From assembly GCA_027686065.1 (NCBI GenBank), contig JAQCTH010000025.1:1-46517 (forward strand): a DNA stretch of 46,517 nt. Reading direction: 5' to 3'. Shown piece by piece: positions 27,017-34,713 of the stretch. The position numbers and the translations under genes were made by a program. How positions within the stretch are numbered: position 1 is the first letter of the stretch; each line of letters begins with the position of its first letter. The notes beneath the pieces are model-generated. The model did not search any database. It worked only from the letters and a program-made list of their open reading frames with translations, and was not told where the DNA came from. Source of the stretch: Clostridiaceae bacterium AF10-41. GTDB lineage: Bacteria; Bacillota; Clostridia; Clostridiales; Clostridiaceae.

Positions 27017-27763
27017 ATGGAAATGCCAAAAGTAAAAGTAGCAAATTTTGAAGGACCTTTTGATTTATTGTTACATTTAATAAAGAAAAATGAAATGGAT
27101 ATATATAATGTAGAAATATATAAAATTACAACTCAGTATTTAAAATATTTAGATGAAATGAAGATTATGGATTTAGATATAACTTCTGAATTTATAGTTG
27201 TTGCGGCTACACTGATAGAAATAAAATCTAAAAAGCTTTTACCTAATACAAAGGTAGTAGAAGAAAATGAAGAAGATATTGAAAAAAATCTTATGGAAAA
27301 GCTTATAGAATATAAAAAAATTAAAGGAGCTGCTTTATTTTTTAGAGAAAAGTACATAAATTCTGGAGATATATATACAAAAAAGCCAGAAATAATTGAA
27401 GAAGTTAAACAAGATAAAAAAGATGAAGATATGCTTAAAAATATTACATTAATAGATTTATATAATATTTATAATAAATTAATAGATAGTTTTTTTAAAA
27501 AGCAAAATAAAGAAAATATAATACAAAGAAAAATATATATAGATAAATATAAAGTTGAAGACAAGATGGAAGAGTTATTAAGCAATATTGAAATTAAAAA
27601 TATCGTTAAATTTAGGGATATAATAAATAAAAGCGAATGTAAATTAGAGGTAGTAGTAACATTTTTAGCATTATTAGAACTAATAAAACTTAGGATGATA
27701 AAAGTATATCAATATGAAAATTTTAATGATATTTTAATGGAGAGGAGAAAAATAAATGAGTAA
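27017..27763 (+). CDS. scpA: Segregation and condensation protein A
   Basis: ScpA is the kleisin that bridges SMC heads in the bacterial condensin. The 248-residue protein has the kleisin N-terminal region (VANFEGPFDLLLHLIKKN; EFIVVAATLIEIKSKKLLP) and a C-terminal winged-helix segment (EVVVTFLALLELIKL, then VYQYENFNDI). It overlaps scpB by eight bases, so the partners are coupled. Confidence 0.94.
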   Translation: MEMPKVKVANFEGPFDLLLHLIKKNEMDIYNVEIYKITTQYLKYLDEMKIMDLDITSEFIVVAATLIEIKSKKLLPNTKVVEENEEDIEKNLMEKLIEYKKIKGAALFFREKYINSGDIYTKKPEIIEEVKQDKKDEDMLKNITLIDLYNIYNKLIDSFFKKQNKENIIQRKIYIDKYKVEDKMEELLSNIEIKNIVKFRDIINKSECKLEVVVTFLALLELIKLRMIKVYQYENFNDILMERRKINE

Positions 27764-28364
27764 ATTTGAAATTGCTCAATATGAATTTGAAGAGATTTCA
27801 TCAAAACCAAAGATTAAATCTGCAATTGAAGCATTACTTTTTGTAAGCGGAGACCCTTTAACTGTAAAGGATCTAAGTAATTCATTAGAAGTATCGACAA
27901 AGTTTGTTGCTAATTTATTGAATGAAATGGTTTTAGAATATGAAGATGAAAAAAGAGGGATTAAATTAATATCTATAAATGGAGAATATCAATTAGTAAC
28001 TAAAGCTGAAAATAGTGATTATATTCAGAAGTTATTAAGAAAGAATAAAAGACAATCATTATCACAGGCTTCTTTAGAAAGTTTAGCTATTATTGCATAT
28101 AAACAACCTATTACTAGAGTAGATATAGATGAAATAAGGGGAGTAAAATCTGAAAGTGCTCTTCAAAGATTATTAGAAAAAGATTTAATAAAAGAAGTTG
28201 GAAGATTAGAGGTTCCAGGAAGACCTATATTATTTGGAACTACTGAAGAATTTTTAAGACAATTTGGATTAAAAGAATTAAAAGAATTACCTTCATTAGA
28301 TTTATATTCCGAGGGTGAGGAAGCTGCTATAGATGCTATTAATGATGTAATGAAAGAATTATAA
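27756..28364 (+). CDS. scpB: Segregation and condensation protein B
   Basis: ScpB dimerises and binds ScpA in the SMC-ScpAB condensin. The 202-residue product has two winged-helix domains: the first with KSAIEALLFVSGDPLTVKDL, the second with SLAIIAYKQPITRVDIDEIRG and VPGRPILFGTTEEFL. The start is ATG 27756, after AGGAGA. Its stop codon lies inside the left arm of a palindromic element. Confidence 0.95.
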   Translation: MSKFEIAQYEFEEISSKPKIKSAIEALLFVSGDPLTVKDLSNSLEVSTKFVANLLNEMVLEYEDEKRGIKLISINGEYQLVTKAENSDYIQKLLRKNKRQSLSQASLESLAIIAYKQPITRVDIDEIRGVKSESALQRLLEKDLIKEVGRLEVPGRPILFGTTEEFLRQFGLKELKELPSLDLYSEGEEAAIDAINDVMKEL

Positions 28365-28507
28365 GACATGGGGCTGCCGCACAATGAAAAATTAATAATG
28401 CAAAATGAAAAATTAATCAAAAAACTCCCTTAGGAGTTTTCAAAACTAAATTATTTTTAATTATAAATTCTTAATTTGGCTGTCTTGCGACAGCTCCATA
28501 TCTTATA
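28359..28507. repeat. Inverted-repeat element between scpB and gerW
   Basis: The ends (28359-28380 and 28485-28507) are complementary over about 23 bp; the mismatches are transitions that keep G-U pairing. An internal 8-bp hairpin (28421-28428/28433-28440) has a CTTA loop. AATGAAAAATTAAT occurs twice in the left half. It lies between convergent genes and may serve as a bidirectional terminator. Confidence 0.6.
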
Positions 28508-28512
28508 AATTT

Positions 28513-28995
28513 CTAAAACAAGTTATTTGAAGAAGAATCAGTATCGTCACACAAATCAGGATTACATGTTTTATCTTCAACATTAGCTTTAGAATCTTTA
28601 TTTTTCTTCTTATCGCTGTTAAAAGCACCTTTTATCATATCAAGAATTTGAGGCACAGAGTCAACAATTCTATCATATGTATTATCTTGATCAACAGGAA
28701 GAATCCTTACAGCATCATCTCTAAGAACTAAAAATGCTACAGGTTTAACTGTAACACCAGCACCAGAGCCACCACCAAAAGGATAATTTGTAGTGTTTTC
28801 AGGTGATGTTTTACATTGATTCCCAAACTCACTTCCTCCAGATGCAAATCCAAAGGTTACTTTTGATATGGGTATAATATAGCTACCATCTCGTGTTTCT
28901 ACTGCATCACCAATAACTGTATTTACATCTATCATATCTCTAAGATTTTCCATGGTACTTCTCATTAAATTTTCAACAGGATGTTCATTTGACAT
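28513..28995 (-). CDS. ytfJ: GerW family sporulation protein (YtfJ)
   Basis: A 160-residue protein of the GerW/YtfJ family, a forespore protein affecting spore germination in Bacillus. Diagnostic stretches are HPVENLMRSTMENLRDMIDV, SYIIPISKVTFGFASGGSEF and GGGSGAGVTVKPVAFLVL. The C-terminal tail is Asp/Lys/Ser-rich. Minus strand, ATG at 28993-28995 behind GGGAGAT. It lies nine bases downstream of the DUF2953 gene and is co-transcribed with it. Confidence 0.93.
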   Translation of the reverse strand: MSNEHPVENLMRSTMENLRDMIDVNTVIGDAVETRDGSYIIPISKVTFGFASGGSEFGNQCKTSPENTTNYPFGGGSGAGVTVKPVAFLVLRDDAVRILPVDQDNTYDRIVDSVPQILDMIKGAFNSDKKKNKDSKANVEDKTCNPDLCDDTDSSSNNLF

Positions 28996-29004
28996 AGTAT
29001 CTCC

Positions 29005-29604
29005 CTATTCGGGAGCCACCTCCTTAATTTCAAAAGATTTATATATTAAATATAAGATATATATAATATTAGCAATATTAAAGTAAAATATACTAGTTAT
29101 TCCAAAAGATATAATATTGGTATTGAATTTAGGAGTAATACCAAGTTTTATATCTTTAACTATAAAAACTTTATCTAACATTAATCTCAATAATATAGGA
29201 ATATTATTGAGCAATCCATAAAGTATTGCACAATAAGCTGCATCTTCAATTCCAAAGTTTAAATGACCATTTATTTTTATCAAGGGCTTAAACTTATTAC
29301 AAGAAATATTAGTGTATATTTTTTTTATAGAAATTTTCTTTGTTAGTTTTTCTTGATTAATATGCCAGGAGTTAGAGGGGTTTTTATCTTTATATTTCTT
29401 GGTGGTTTCTTTTTCAGAATTTAATTTATTTTTGTCAATAAGCTTTTTTAGTAATTTATTTTCAATACCGTTATTTGAAGAAAATACATTTGAGTTAAAT
29501 AATTTTAAATTAAATATATTATTGTTAAAACTTATCTCAACCTTTAGAGGAATTGGGAAAATAAAAAGTAAAATTAAAAAAATGAAAAACAATATTAAAG
29601 GCAT
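29005..29604 (-). CDS. ytfI: DUF2953 membrane protein (YtfI-like)
   Basis: A 199-residue protein with an N-terminal membrane segment (LILFFIFLILLFIFPIPL), a Lys/Asn-rich middle and a hydrophobic segment near the C-terminus (ITSIFYFNIANIIYILYLIY). The arrangement with YtfJ directly downstream matches the Bacillus ytfI-ytfJ pair, the former carrying DUF2953. Role unknown. It is divergent from the carboxypeptidase at 29733, with about 130 bases between starts. Confidence 0.82.
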   Translation of the reverse strand: MPLILFFIFLILLFIFPIPLKVEISFNNNIFNLKLFNSNVFSSNNGIENKLLKKLIDKNKLNSEKETTKKYKDKNPSNSWHINQEKLTKKISIKKIYTNISCNKFKPLIKINGHLNFGIEDAAYCAILYGLLNNIPILLRLMLDKVFIVKDIKLGITPKFNTNIISFGITSIFYFNIANIIYILYLIYKSFEIKEVAPE

Positions 29605-29732
29605 ATAGTCACTCTTTTCTATAGTATTCTAATAATTTCCATAAGTAAAAATAAAAAAAATAACAAAAATATGTTTAAAAAATAACTTTTAGAACAAACT
29701 ACTCATAGATGGTTAGTATAGAAGGTGATAAC

Positions 29733-30905
29733 ATGAAAATTATAAAAAAAGTTATTTTTACTATTTTATTAGTATTATTGACAACAGTATGTAATGTTTA
29801 TACAGCAGAAGCATTTATTGAAGATGATATAGATATGGATGATGAAACAGTAGAAATGCTTGATGAGGATTTTATTGATATAGATGGAAATAAAGTTGAT
29901 AAAAAGTTACCATTAAGAGTATCTGCAAGAAACGCCATAGCTATAGACGGGAAAAGTATGGAAGTTTTATGGGGACAAAAAGGTTATGAAATAGTTCCAA
30001 TGGCAAGCACTACTAAGATATTGACATCCCTTATAGCAATAAATTATGGAGATTTAGATAGAAAAGTAACCATCAGTAAAAATGCTTCATCTATTAGGGG
30101 TTCAACAGTAGGCTATAAAGCTGGAGAAGAAGTAACAATGCGAGAGTTATTATTTGGACTTATGTTTAGATCTGGAAATGATGCTGCAATAGCAATAGCA
30201 GAAGATATAGGGGGCTCTATAGATAAATTTTCTAATATAATGAATGATTTTGCAAGAAGTTTAGGAATAATAGATTCGCATTTTGAATCACCACATGGTT
30301 TAGATAGTGCAAAACATTATTCTTCAGCATATGATTTAGCAATTCTAACAGCTAAAGGTATGGAATCTGATATATTTAGAGAAATAGTAGGAGAAAAAGT
30401 TATATATAAAGATAAATATAATTTTACAAGAGATTATCAAAATATAAATAAAATTTTATATAGAATACCAGGTGCTAATGGGGTAAAAACTGGTTATACA
30501 GGAGGAGCAGGTAAATGCTTAGTTTCATCTGTAAATCATAATGATAGAAATATTATAATAGTAGTACTAAATTGTCCAGATAGATGGAATGTAACTGAAA
30601 AAATATTTAATTATGTAACTAGTTGCAACACTTTTATGGATATATCTAATAAAGAAATTTTAGAAAAAGAAAACTTAGCAGGACTTGGAAAAATTATTGA
30701 AGAAGAAGATATAACTTATGGGTATAAAGAAAAGGATGTAGTAGAAGTAGAAGTTTTTAATAGATATTGTGATATAGAAAGTGGAGATATTCTTGGAAAA
30801 ATATCTATTAAAGAAGAAGAGTATGAAAAAAATAAGTTTCCATTAATAAGTAATATAAATATGAGTAAAGAAGAATTTGAAAATATAATATTTAGTAAGG
30901 AGTAG
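29733..30905 (+). CDS. D-alanyl-D-alanine carboxypeptidase (sporulation type)
   Basis: A second PBP5-like D,D-carboxypeptidase, 390 residues. Signal peptide to about residue 27 (TAEA), then an acidic stretch. The active site is STTK (Ser92/Lys95), followed by SGNDAAIAIAEDI and GVKTGYTGGAGKCL. In Bacillus dacB follows scpAB, so this may be the DacB counterpart, needed for spore cortex. The usual spmAB genes do not follow. I chose ATG 29733 because GAAGGTGAT precedes it; ATG 29709 is in frame but unsupported. Confidence 0.85.
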   Translation: MKIIKKVIFTILLVLLTTVCNVYTAEAFIEDDIDMDDETVEMLDEDFIDIDGNKVDKKLPLRVSARNAIAIDGKSMEVLWGQKGYEIVPMASTTKILTSLIAINYGDLDRKVTISKNASSIRGSTVGYKAGEEVTMRELLFGLMFRSGNDAAIAIAEDIGGSIDKFSNIMNDFARSLGIIDSHFESPHGLDSAKHYSSAYDLAILTAKGMESDIFREIVGEKVIYKDKYNFTRDYQNINKILYRIPGANGVKTGYTGGAGKCLVSSVNHNDRNIIIVVLNCPDRWNVTEKIFNYVTSCNTFMDISNKEILEKENLAGLGKIIEEEDITYGYKEKDVVEVEVFNRYCDIESGDILGKISIKEEEYEKNKFPLISNINMSKEEFENIIFSKE

Positions 30906-30928
30906 AAGAATTTTCTTCTACTCCTTTA
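30897..30928 (+). terminator. Terminator overlapping the stop codon
   Basis: AAGGAGTAGAAGAA (30897-30910) pairs perfectly with TTCTTCTACTCCTT (30913-30926); the stop TAG (30903-30905) lies inside the left arm. Confidence 0.75.
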
Positions 30929-30969
30929 ATGCTTTCTATGCTGGAAAAATATGATCTTTAAAGGAGATT

Positions 30970-31026
30970 TTACACTACATCAAAATATAGTGTAACAAAA
31001 TGAATAATAGAAAATAATCTATTATT
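30970..31026 (+). promoter_or_regulatory. Two tandem palindromes before the flavoprotein pair
   Basis: TTACACTA (30970-30977) with TAGTGTAA (30988-30995), ten-base gap; then AATAATAGA (31003-31011) with TCTATTATT (31018-31026). Both are exact. The first looks like a dimeric repressor operator; the second may be RNA structure or a second site. No matching regulator is encoded nearby. Confidence 0.5.
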
Positions 31027-31057
31027 ATGTAAGAAATCTAATGGGGAGATTAAAAAT

Positions 31058-32047
31058 ATGAAAGAAACTGTAGATTGTATAGATTCAGGCACAGAGTTTT
31101 GCCCATGTCATTTAGCTGAGTCCAATGAATGTATTCTTTGTTCGCAATTACAGAGTAGTTGTTTTTGTGATTGTTTAAATTGGAATGGGGTATGCATATA
31201 TCATGAATTTATTAATAATGGATCTAAGGCAAAGGAAGGAAGGAAGACATATAATTGTTTAGTTGAAAAGAAAGTTTTATATGAGCCAGATGTTTTATTA
31301 ATTAAATTTAAAGTCCCACATAAGCTTGCAATAGATCTAGTTAAACCAGGAAGCTTTATTTTTATAAGAACCAATGAAAATATTTATTTTGATGTACCTA
31401 TCTCTATTTTAGAGTCTAATATAGAAAATAATATAGTAACTATAATGATAGAAATAAGAGGAATTAAAACAAAGAAATTATTAGATATAAAAGAAGGTGG
31501 AGAAATAACTATTAGAGGACCATATTGGAATGGCGTATTTGGATTAAAAAATCTAGACAAGCAAATTAATAAAAATGTGTTAGTTATAGCAAGAGGAATA
31601 GGAATGGCTCCTATGATGCCAGTAATAAGAAAGCTATCATTAAATAATAATAATATAAATTTAGTATTAGATAAAGCTCCTTATAGGGATAATTATGTTA
31701 AAGAATTTTTATCAGAATATGATTTAAATATTATGGAAGAATCAGTATTAGATAAGGGAGAGTTAACTGATGAAGTTAAGGTAATTATAAAATCTTATAT
31801 AAAAGAAAAAAATGTAGGATATATTCATATAGCAGGAGCAGATATATTAACAGTTAAGATGATAGAGTATTTAAATAGTATAGGTGGGGAAGATATTAAG
31901 CTATCTTGCTGCAATAATATAAAAATGTGCTGTGGAGAAGGAGTATGTGGTAGTTGTACAGCTAGATTCTCAGGACATAGGGTAAAACGTTTTTGTAAAG
32001 TTCAAGCTGATCCAAGAAATGTATTTGAGGGGAGAAGATTTATATGA
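31058..32047 (+). CDS. PyrK-like FAD/NAD-binding [2Fe-2S] reductase with Cys-rich N-terminus
   Basis: A 329-residue ferredoxin-reductase-like protein. Residues 1-46 hold nine cysteines (7, 15, 17, 25, 28, 35, 37, 39, 46), a possible extra metal or cluster site. Then comes an FAD-binding barrel, the NAD-binding fold with VIARGIGMAPMMPVI, and a C-terminal [2Fe-2S] motif (CCGEGVCGSC, later FC) like PyrK and sulfide-dehydrogenase beta subunits. There is no pyrD partner; it is coupled by a 4-base ATGA overlap to a FAD oxidoreductase. Likely it passes electrons from NAD(P)H to that partner. The true substrate is unknown. Confidence 0.85.
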   Translation: MKETVDCIDSGTEFCPCHLAESNECILCSQLQSSCFCDCLNWNGVCIYHEFINNGSKAKEGRKTYNCLVEKKVLYEPDVLLIKFKVPHKLAIDLVKPGSFIFIRTNENIYFDVPISILESNIENNIVTIMIEIRGIKTKKLLDIKEGGEITIRGPYWNGVFGLKNLDKQINKNVLVIARGIGMAPMMPVIRKLSLNNNNINLVLDKAPYRDNYVKEFLSEYDLNIMEESVLDKGELTDEVKVIIKSYIKEKNVGYIHIAGADILTVKMIEYLNSIGGEDIKLSCCNNIKMCCGEGVCGSCTARFSGHRVKRFCKVQADPRNVFEGRRFI

Positions 32048-33324
32048 TAAAGACAATTATTGTTGGAGGCGGATGGGCAGGCTGTGCAGCTGCAATAACA
32101 GCTAAAAAAGCAGGAGCAGAAGTGCACTTATATGAAAAAACAGATTTATTATTAGGCCTTGGAAATGTTGGGGGAATAATGAGAAATAACGGAAGGTGGA
32201 CAGCTTCTGAAGAATTAATAGAGATTGGAGCTGGAGATTTAATTGATATTGTAGATAATACAGCAAGGCATAAGAATATAGATTTTCCAGGGCATAAGCA
32301 TGCAACATTATATGATGTTAATTTAATCGAAGGTAAAGTAAGTAAGTATTTAGAAAAAATTGGAGTAATTATTCATATAGAAAGCAGAGTAACTGATGTT
32401 AAATTAGAAGGAACTAAGATTAAAGGTATATATCTTAGTGATGGTACTTATGAAGAAGGAGATGTATTTATAGAAACTACAGGAACAACAGGACCAATGG
32501 GGAATTGCTTAAGATATGGAAATGGATGTTCAATGTGTATCTTAAGATGTCCAGCCTTTGGGCCAAGACTAAGTATAAGTGAAAGATGTGGAGTATCTGA
32601 TATACAAGGAGAAAGAGATGAAGATACTTTAGGAGCCTTTTCAGGCTCATGTAAGCTAGCTAAAGAAAGTTTATCAAAAGAAATAGTTGAACAATTAGAT
32701 AAAACAGGATGTGTAATTTTAGAAGTTCCAAAGGAAGATGTAAATTATGATAAACTCAATGCTAAAGTATGTCAGCAATATGCTCTAAAAGAATTTGCAG
32801 AAAATATAATTTTACTAGATACAGGACATGCTAAGCTTATGACAACTTATTATCCATTAAAGAAGCTAAGAAAAATTAAAGGCTTAGAAAATGCAAAATA
32901 TGTAGACCCGTATGCAGGAAGTAAGGGAAATTCAATAAGATATTTATCTGTAGCTCCAAGGACAAATGATTTAAAGGTAAAAGGAGTAGACAATCTATTT
33001 TGTGCTGGAGAAAAATCAGGCCTTTTCGTAGGACATACAGAAGCTATAGCAACTGGCAGCTTAGCAGGACATAATGCTGTAAGGCTTGCAATGGGAATAC
33101 CTTTATTAATTTTGCCAGGTTCAATTGCGATAGGAGATATAATATCCTATGCAAATGAAAAAGCAGGAATAAGAGAAGGAAGAAAAAATAGATATACCTT
33201 TGCAGGTGCAGAATATTTTAAGAGGATGAAGGAGCTAGGGCTTTATACAACAGATAAAGAAATAATAAAAGACAGAATCAGAAAGATTAATTTAGATAAA
33301 GTGTTTGAGCAAAAACTTATTTAG
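32044..33324 (+). CDS. FAD-dependent oxidoreductase (GidA/TrmFO-like fold)
   Basis: A 426-residue flavoprotein. The dinucleotide site is TIIVGGGWAGCAAAITAKKAGAEV. The middle has a cysteine group GNGCSMCILRCPAFGP, and near the C-terminus the FAD motif VDNLFCAGEKSGLFVGHTEAIATG, which resembles GidA/TrmFO. It is too short and divergent to be either tRNA enzyme. The ATGA overlap with the PyrK-like gene points to a two-subunit electron-transfer complex. Annotations for relatives give only FAD-dependent oxidoreductase. Function unknown. Confidence 0.85.
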   Translation: MIKTIIVGGGWAGCAAAITAKKAGAEVHLYEKTDLLLGLGNVGGIMRNNGRWTASEELIEIGAGDLIDIVDNTARHKNIDFPGHKHATLYDVNLIEGKVSKYLEKIGVIIHIESRVTDVKLEGTKIKGIYLSDGTYEEGDVFIETTGTTGPMGNCLRYGNGCSMCILRCPAFGPRLSISERCGVSDIQGERDEDTLGAFSGSCKLAKESLSKEIVEQLDKTGCVILEVPKEDVNYDKLNAKVCQQYALKEFAENIILLDTGHAKLMTTYYPLKKLRKIKGLENAKYVDPYAGSKGNSIRYLSVAPRTNDLKVKGVDNLFCAGEKSGLFVGHTEAIATGSLAGHNAVRLAMGIPLLILPGSIAIGDIISYANEKAGIREGRKNRYTFAGAEYFKRMKELGLYTTDKEIIKDRIRKINLDKVFEQKLI

Positions 33325-33360
33325 TTCACAGTTTTTTAGGTAATAGGGAACAGGTAACAA
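33323..33360. repeat. Fragment of the dispersed palindromic repeat
   Basis: AGTTCACAGTTTTT followed by GGGAACAGGTAA matches 19498-19532 with few changes. The downstream AACAAGTGTC resembles the reverse complement of 19690-19715. Confidence 0.55.
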
Positions 33361-33453
33361 GTGTCAGGGAGCAAAGTAGAGAAGAAGATAAAGAAGGGCT
33401 TTATATAATGGATGATATATGATAATAAGATATTAAGTAGGAAAAAAGGTAAT

Positions 33454-33484
33454 AGGCAGGGAGTGAATACTTTCCTGCCTTTAA
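33454..33484. terminator. Bidirectional terminator
   Basis: AGGCAGGGA (33454-33462) pairs with TTCCTGCCT (33472-33480), one G-U pair. It lies between converging genes: the flavoprotein operon (+) and the phosphoesterase (-). Confidence 0.65.
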
Positions 33485-33519
33485 TATTATTTGATTTAAA
33501 TTTACCATTAAAAAATTAA

Positions 33520-34443
33520 TTAAATATTTTTTCTCTTTCTTAAATCGAATGTTTCTATTGCTTCTGGGCCCCTTAATATTTTTCTTTTTATATGAAGATC
33601 ACCTGGAGGGTTATAACTAATTCTCCATTCAACTAATATTATTTTTCCATCTGCTATTTCAATACCTTGTATTCCATTTGCTCTTACGCAGGATCCGTCA
33701 TTGAAGTAGGGCAATTCGTTAGATTTAGGAAAATGTGGTCTATGAGTATGTCCGCAGATGATCATAATTTTATTTTTTTTAATCCAATTGCTATAAAAGC
33801 GTTCAATTTTATGAATTTTATGAGCATTTTTTACGGGGCTGGAGGGATTTGTAAATCCTATTGAGTGAAGATATCTCCAAAAATACCTTACTGAAAGCAT
33901 AGTAAGACGCCAGAACTTGTCATTCATTAAGTCGCCTTGATGACCATGAACAGCTAGTATTTCCTGACCTGTATATTTGTGCTTAAATATTACTGCTTCA
34001 TGTATGTTAATGTTAGGAAATAATTTTATGGTTTCCTGATTATAATCATCGTAGTATTCATAATAATTTTCTTCTACAAAATTCCTATACTTTAAGTATA
34101 TATTGTGATTGCCATATAACATAATTAATCTATTATAATCGTAGAATTTTTGAAATAGGGTATATACCTCATCATGTGCTAGTCTGATTTCTTTAAAATT
34201 AGAGTTTTGCCAAAGTTCATCTCCATCTCCAAGTTCCACATAAGTATATCCATTGTTAAAATAGTATTCTAATGCGAATAAAAAGATATTCTGATTTTTG
34301 GCAAATTCATCAGATGGTGTACAATTCCCTCTGTGACAGTCACTGAAAAATATATATCTAGAATTATTATCAAAGTATTCAATTTTTGCATTATTATAAG
34401 CTTCAGTTAATCTTTTGTCTGATAACTTATTTTCTGATATCAT
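33520..34443 (-). CDS. Calcineurin-like metallophosphoesterase
   Basis: A 307-residue protein with the full set of metallophosphoesterase motifs in order: FFSDCHRG, ELGDGDELWQ, LYGNHN, VHGHQGD and ICGHTHRP. The layout (insert of about 90 residues between GNHN and the last His motifs, with an HKIHKIERFYSN segment) recalls UDP-diacylglucosamine hydrolase-like enzymes, but this cell has no lipid A. The substrate is unknown. Minus strand, ATG at 34441-34443 behind an AGAGGTG site. Confidence 0.87.
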   Translation of the reverse strand: MISENKLSDKRLTEAYNNAKIEYFDNNSRYIFFSDCHRGNCTPSDEFAKNQNIFLFALEYYFNNGYTYVELGDGDELWQNSNFKEIRLAHDEVYTLFQKFYDYNRLIMLYGNHNIYLKYRNFVEENYYEYYDDYNQETIKLFPNINIHEAVIFKHKYTGQEILAVHGHQGDLMNDKFWRLTMLSVRYFWRYLHSIGFTNPSSPVKNAHKIHKIERFYSNWIKKNKIMIICGHTHRPHFPKSNELPYFNDGSCVRANGIQGIEIADGKIILVEWRISYNPPGDLHIKRKILRGPEAIETFDLRKRKNI

Positions 34444-34647
34444 AGGACACCTCTTTAAACTTTTAAAATTAACTTTTGTATTAATATAAAAGAAATTTAA
34501 TTATATCTAGTTAATTTGCCCTTATAAAAGAAATATATTCAATTTCAAAGCAATCAGAGTATAAAATAGAACTATTTATCCATAAAGAAGAGGCTATGAT
34601 TTTTGATATTTTAGATATACATGATATATAATTTATTTTGAAGAATA

Positions 34648-34656
34648 TGTTATAAT
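34648..34656 (+). promoter_or_regulatory. Extended -10 promoter for the helicase gene
   Basis: TGTTATAAT (TG at 34648-34649, hexamer 34651-34656), 58 bases before TTG 34714; the -35 is poor. Confidence 0.45.
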
Positions 34657-34713
34657 AGTTATAAACTGTGAAACAAAAAATGCTTCATAAAGTTTTACAA
34701 AGGAGATTGAGTT

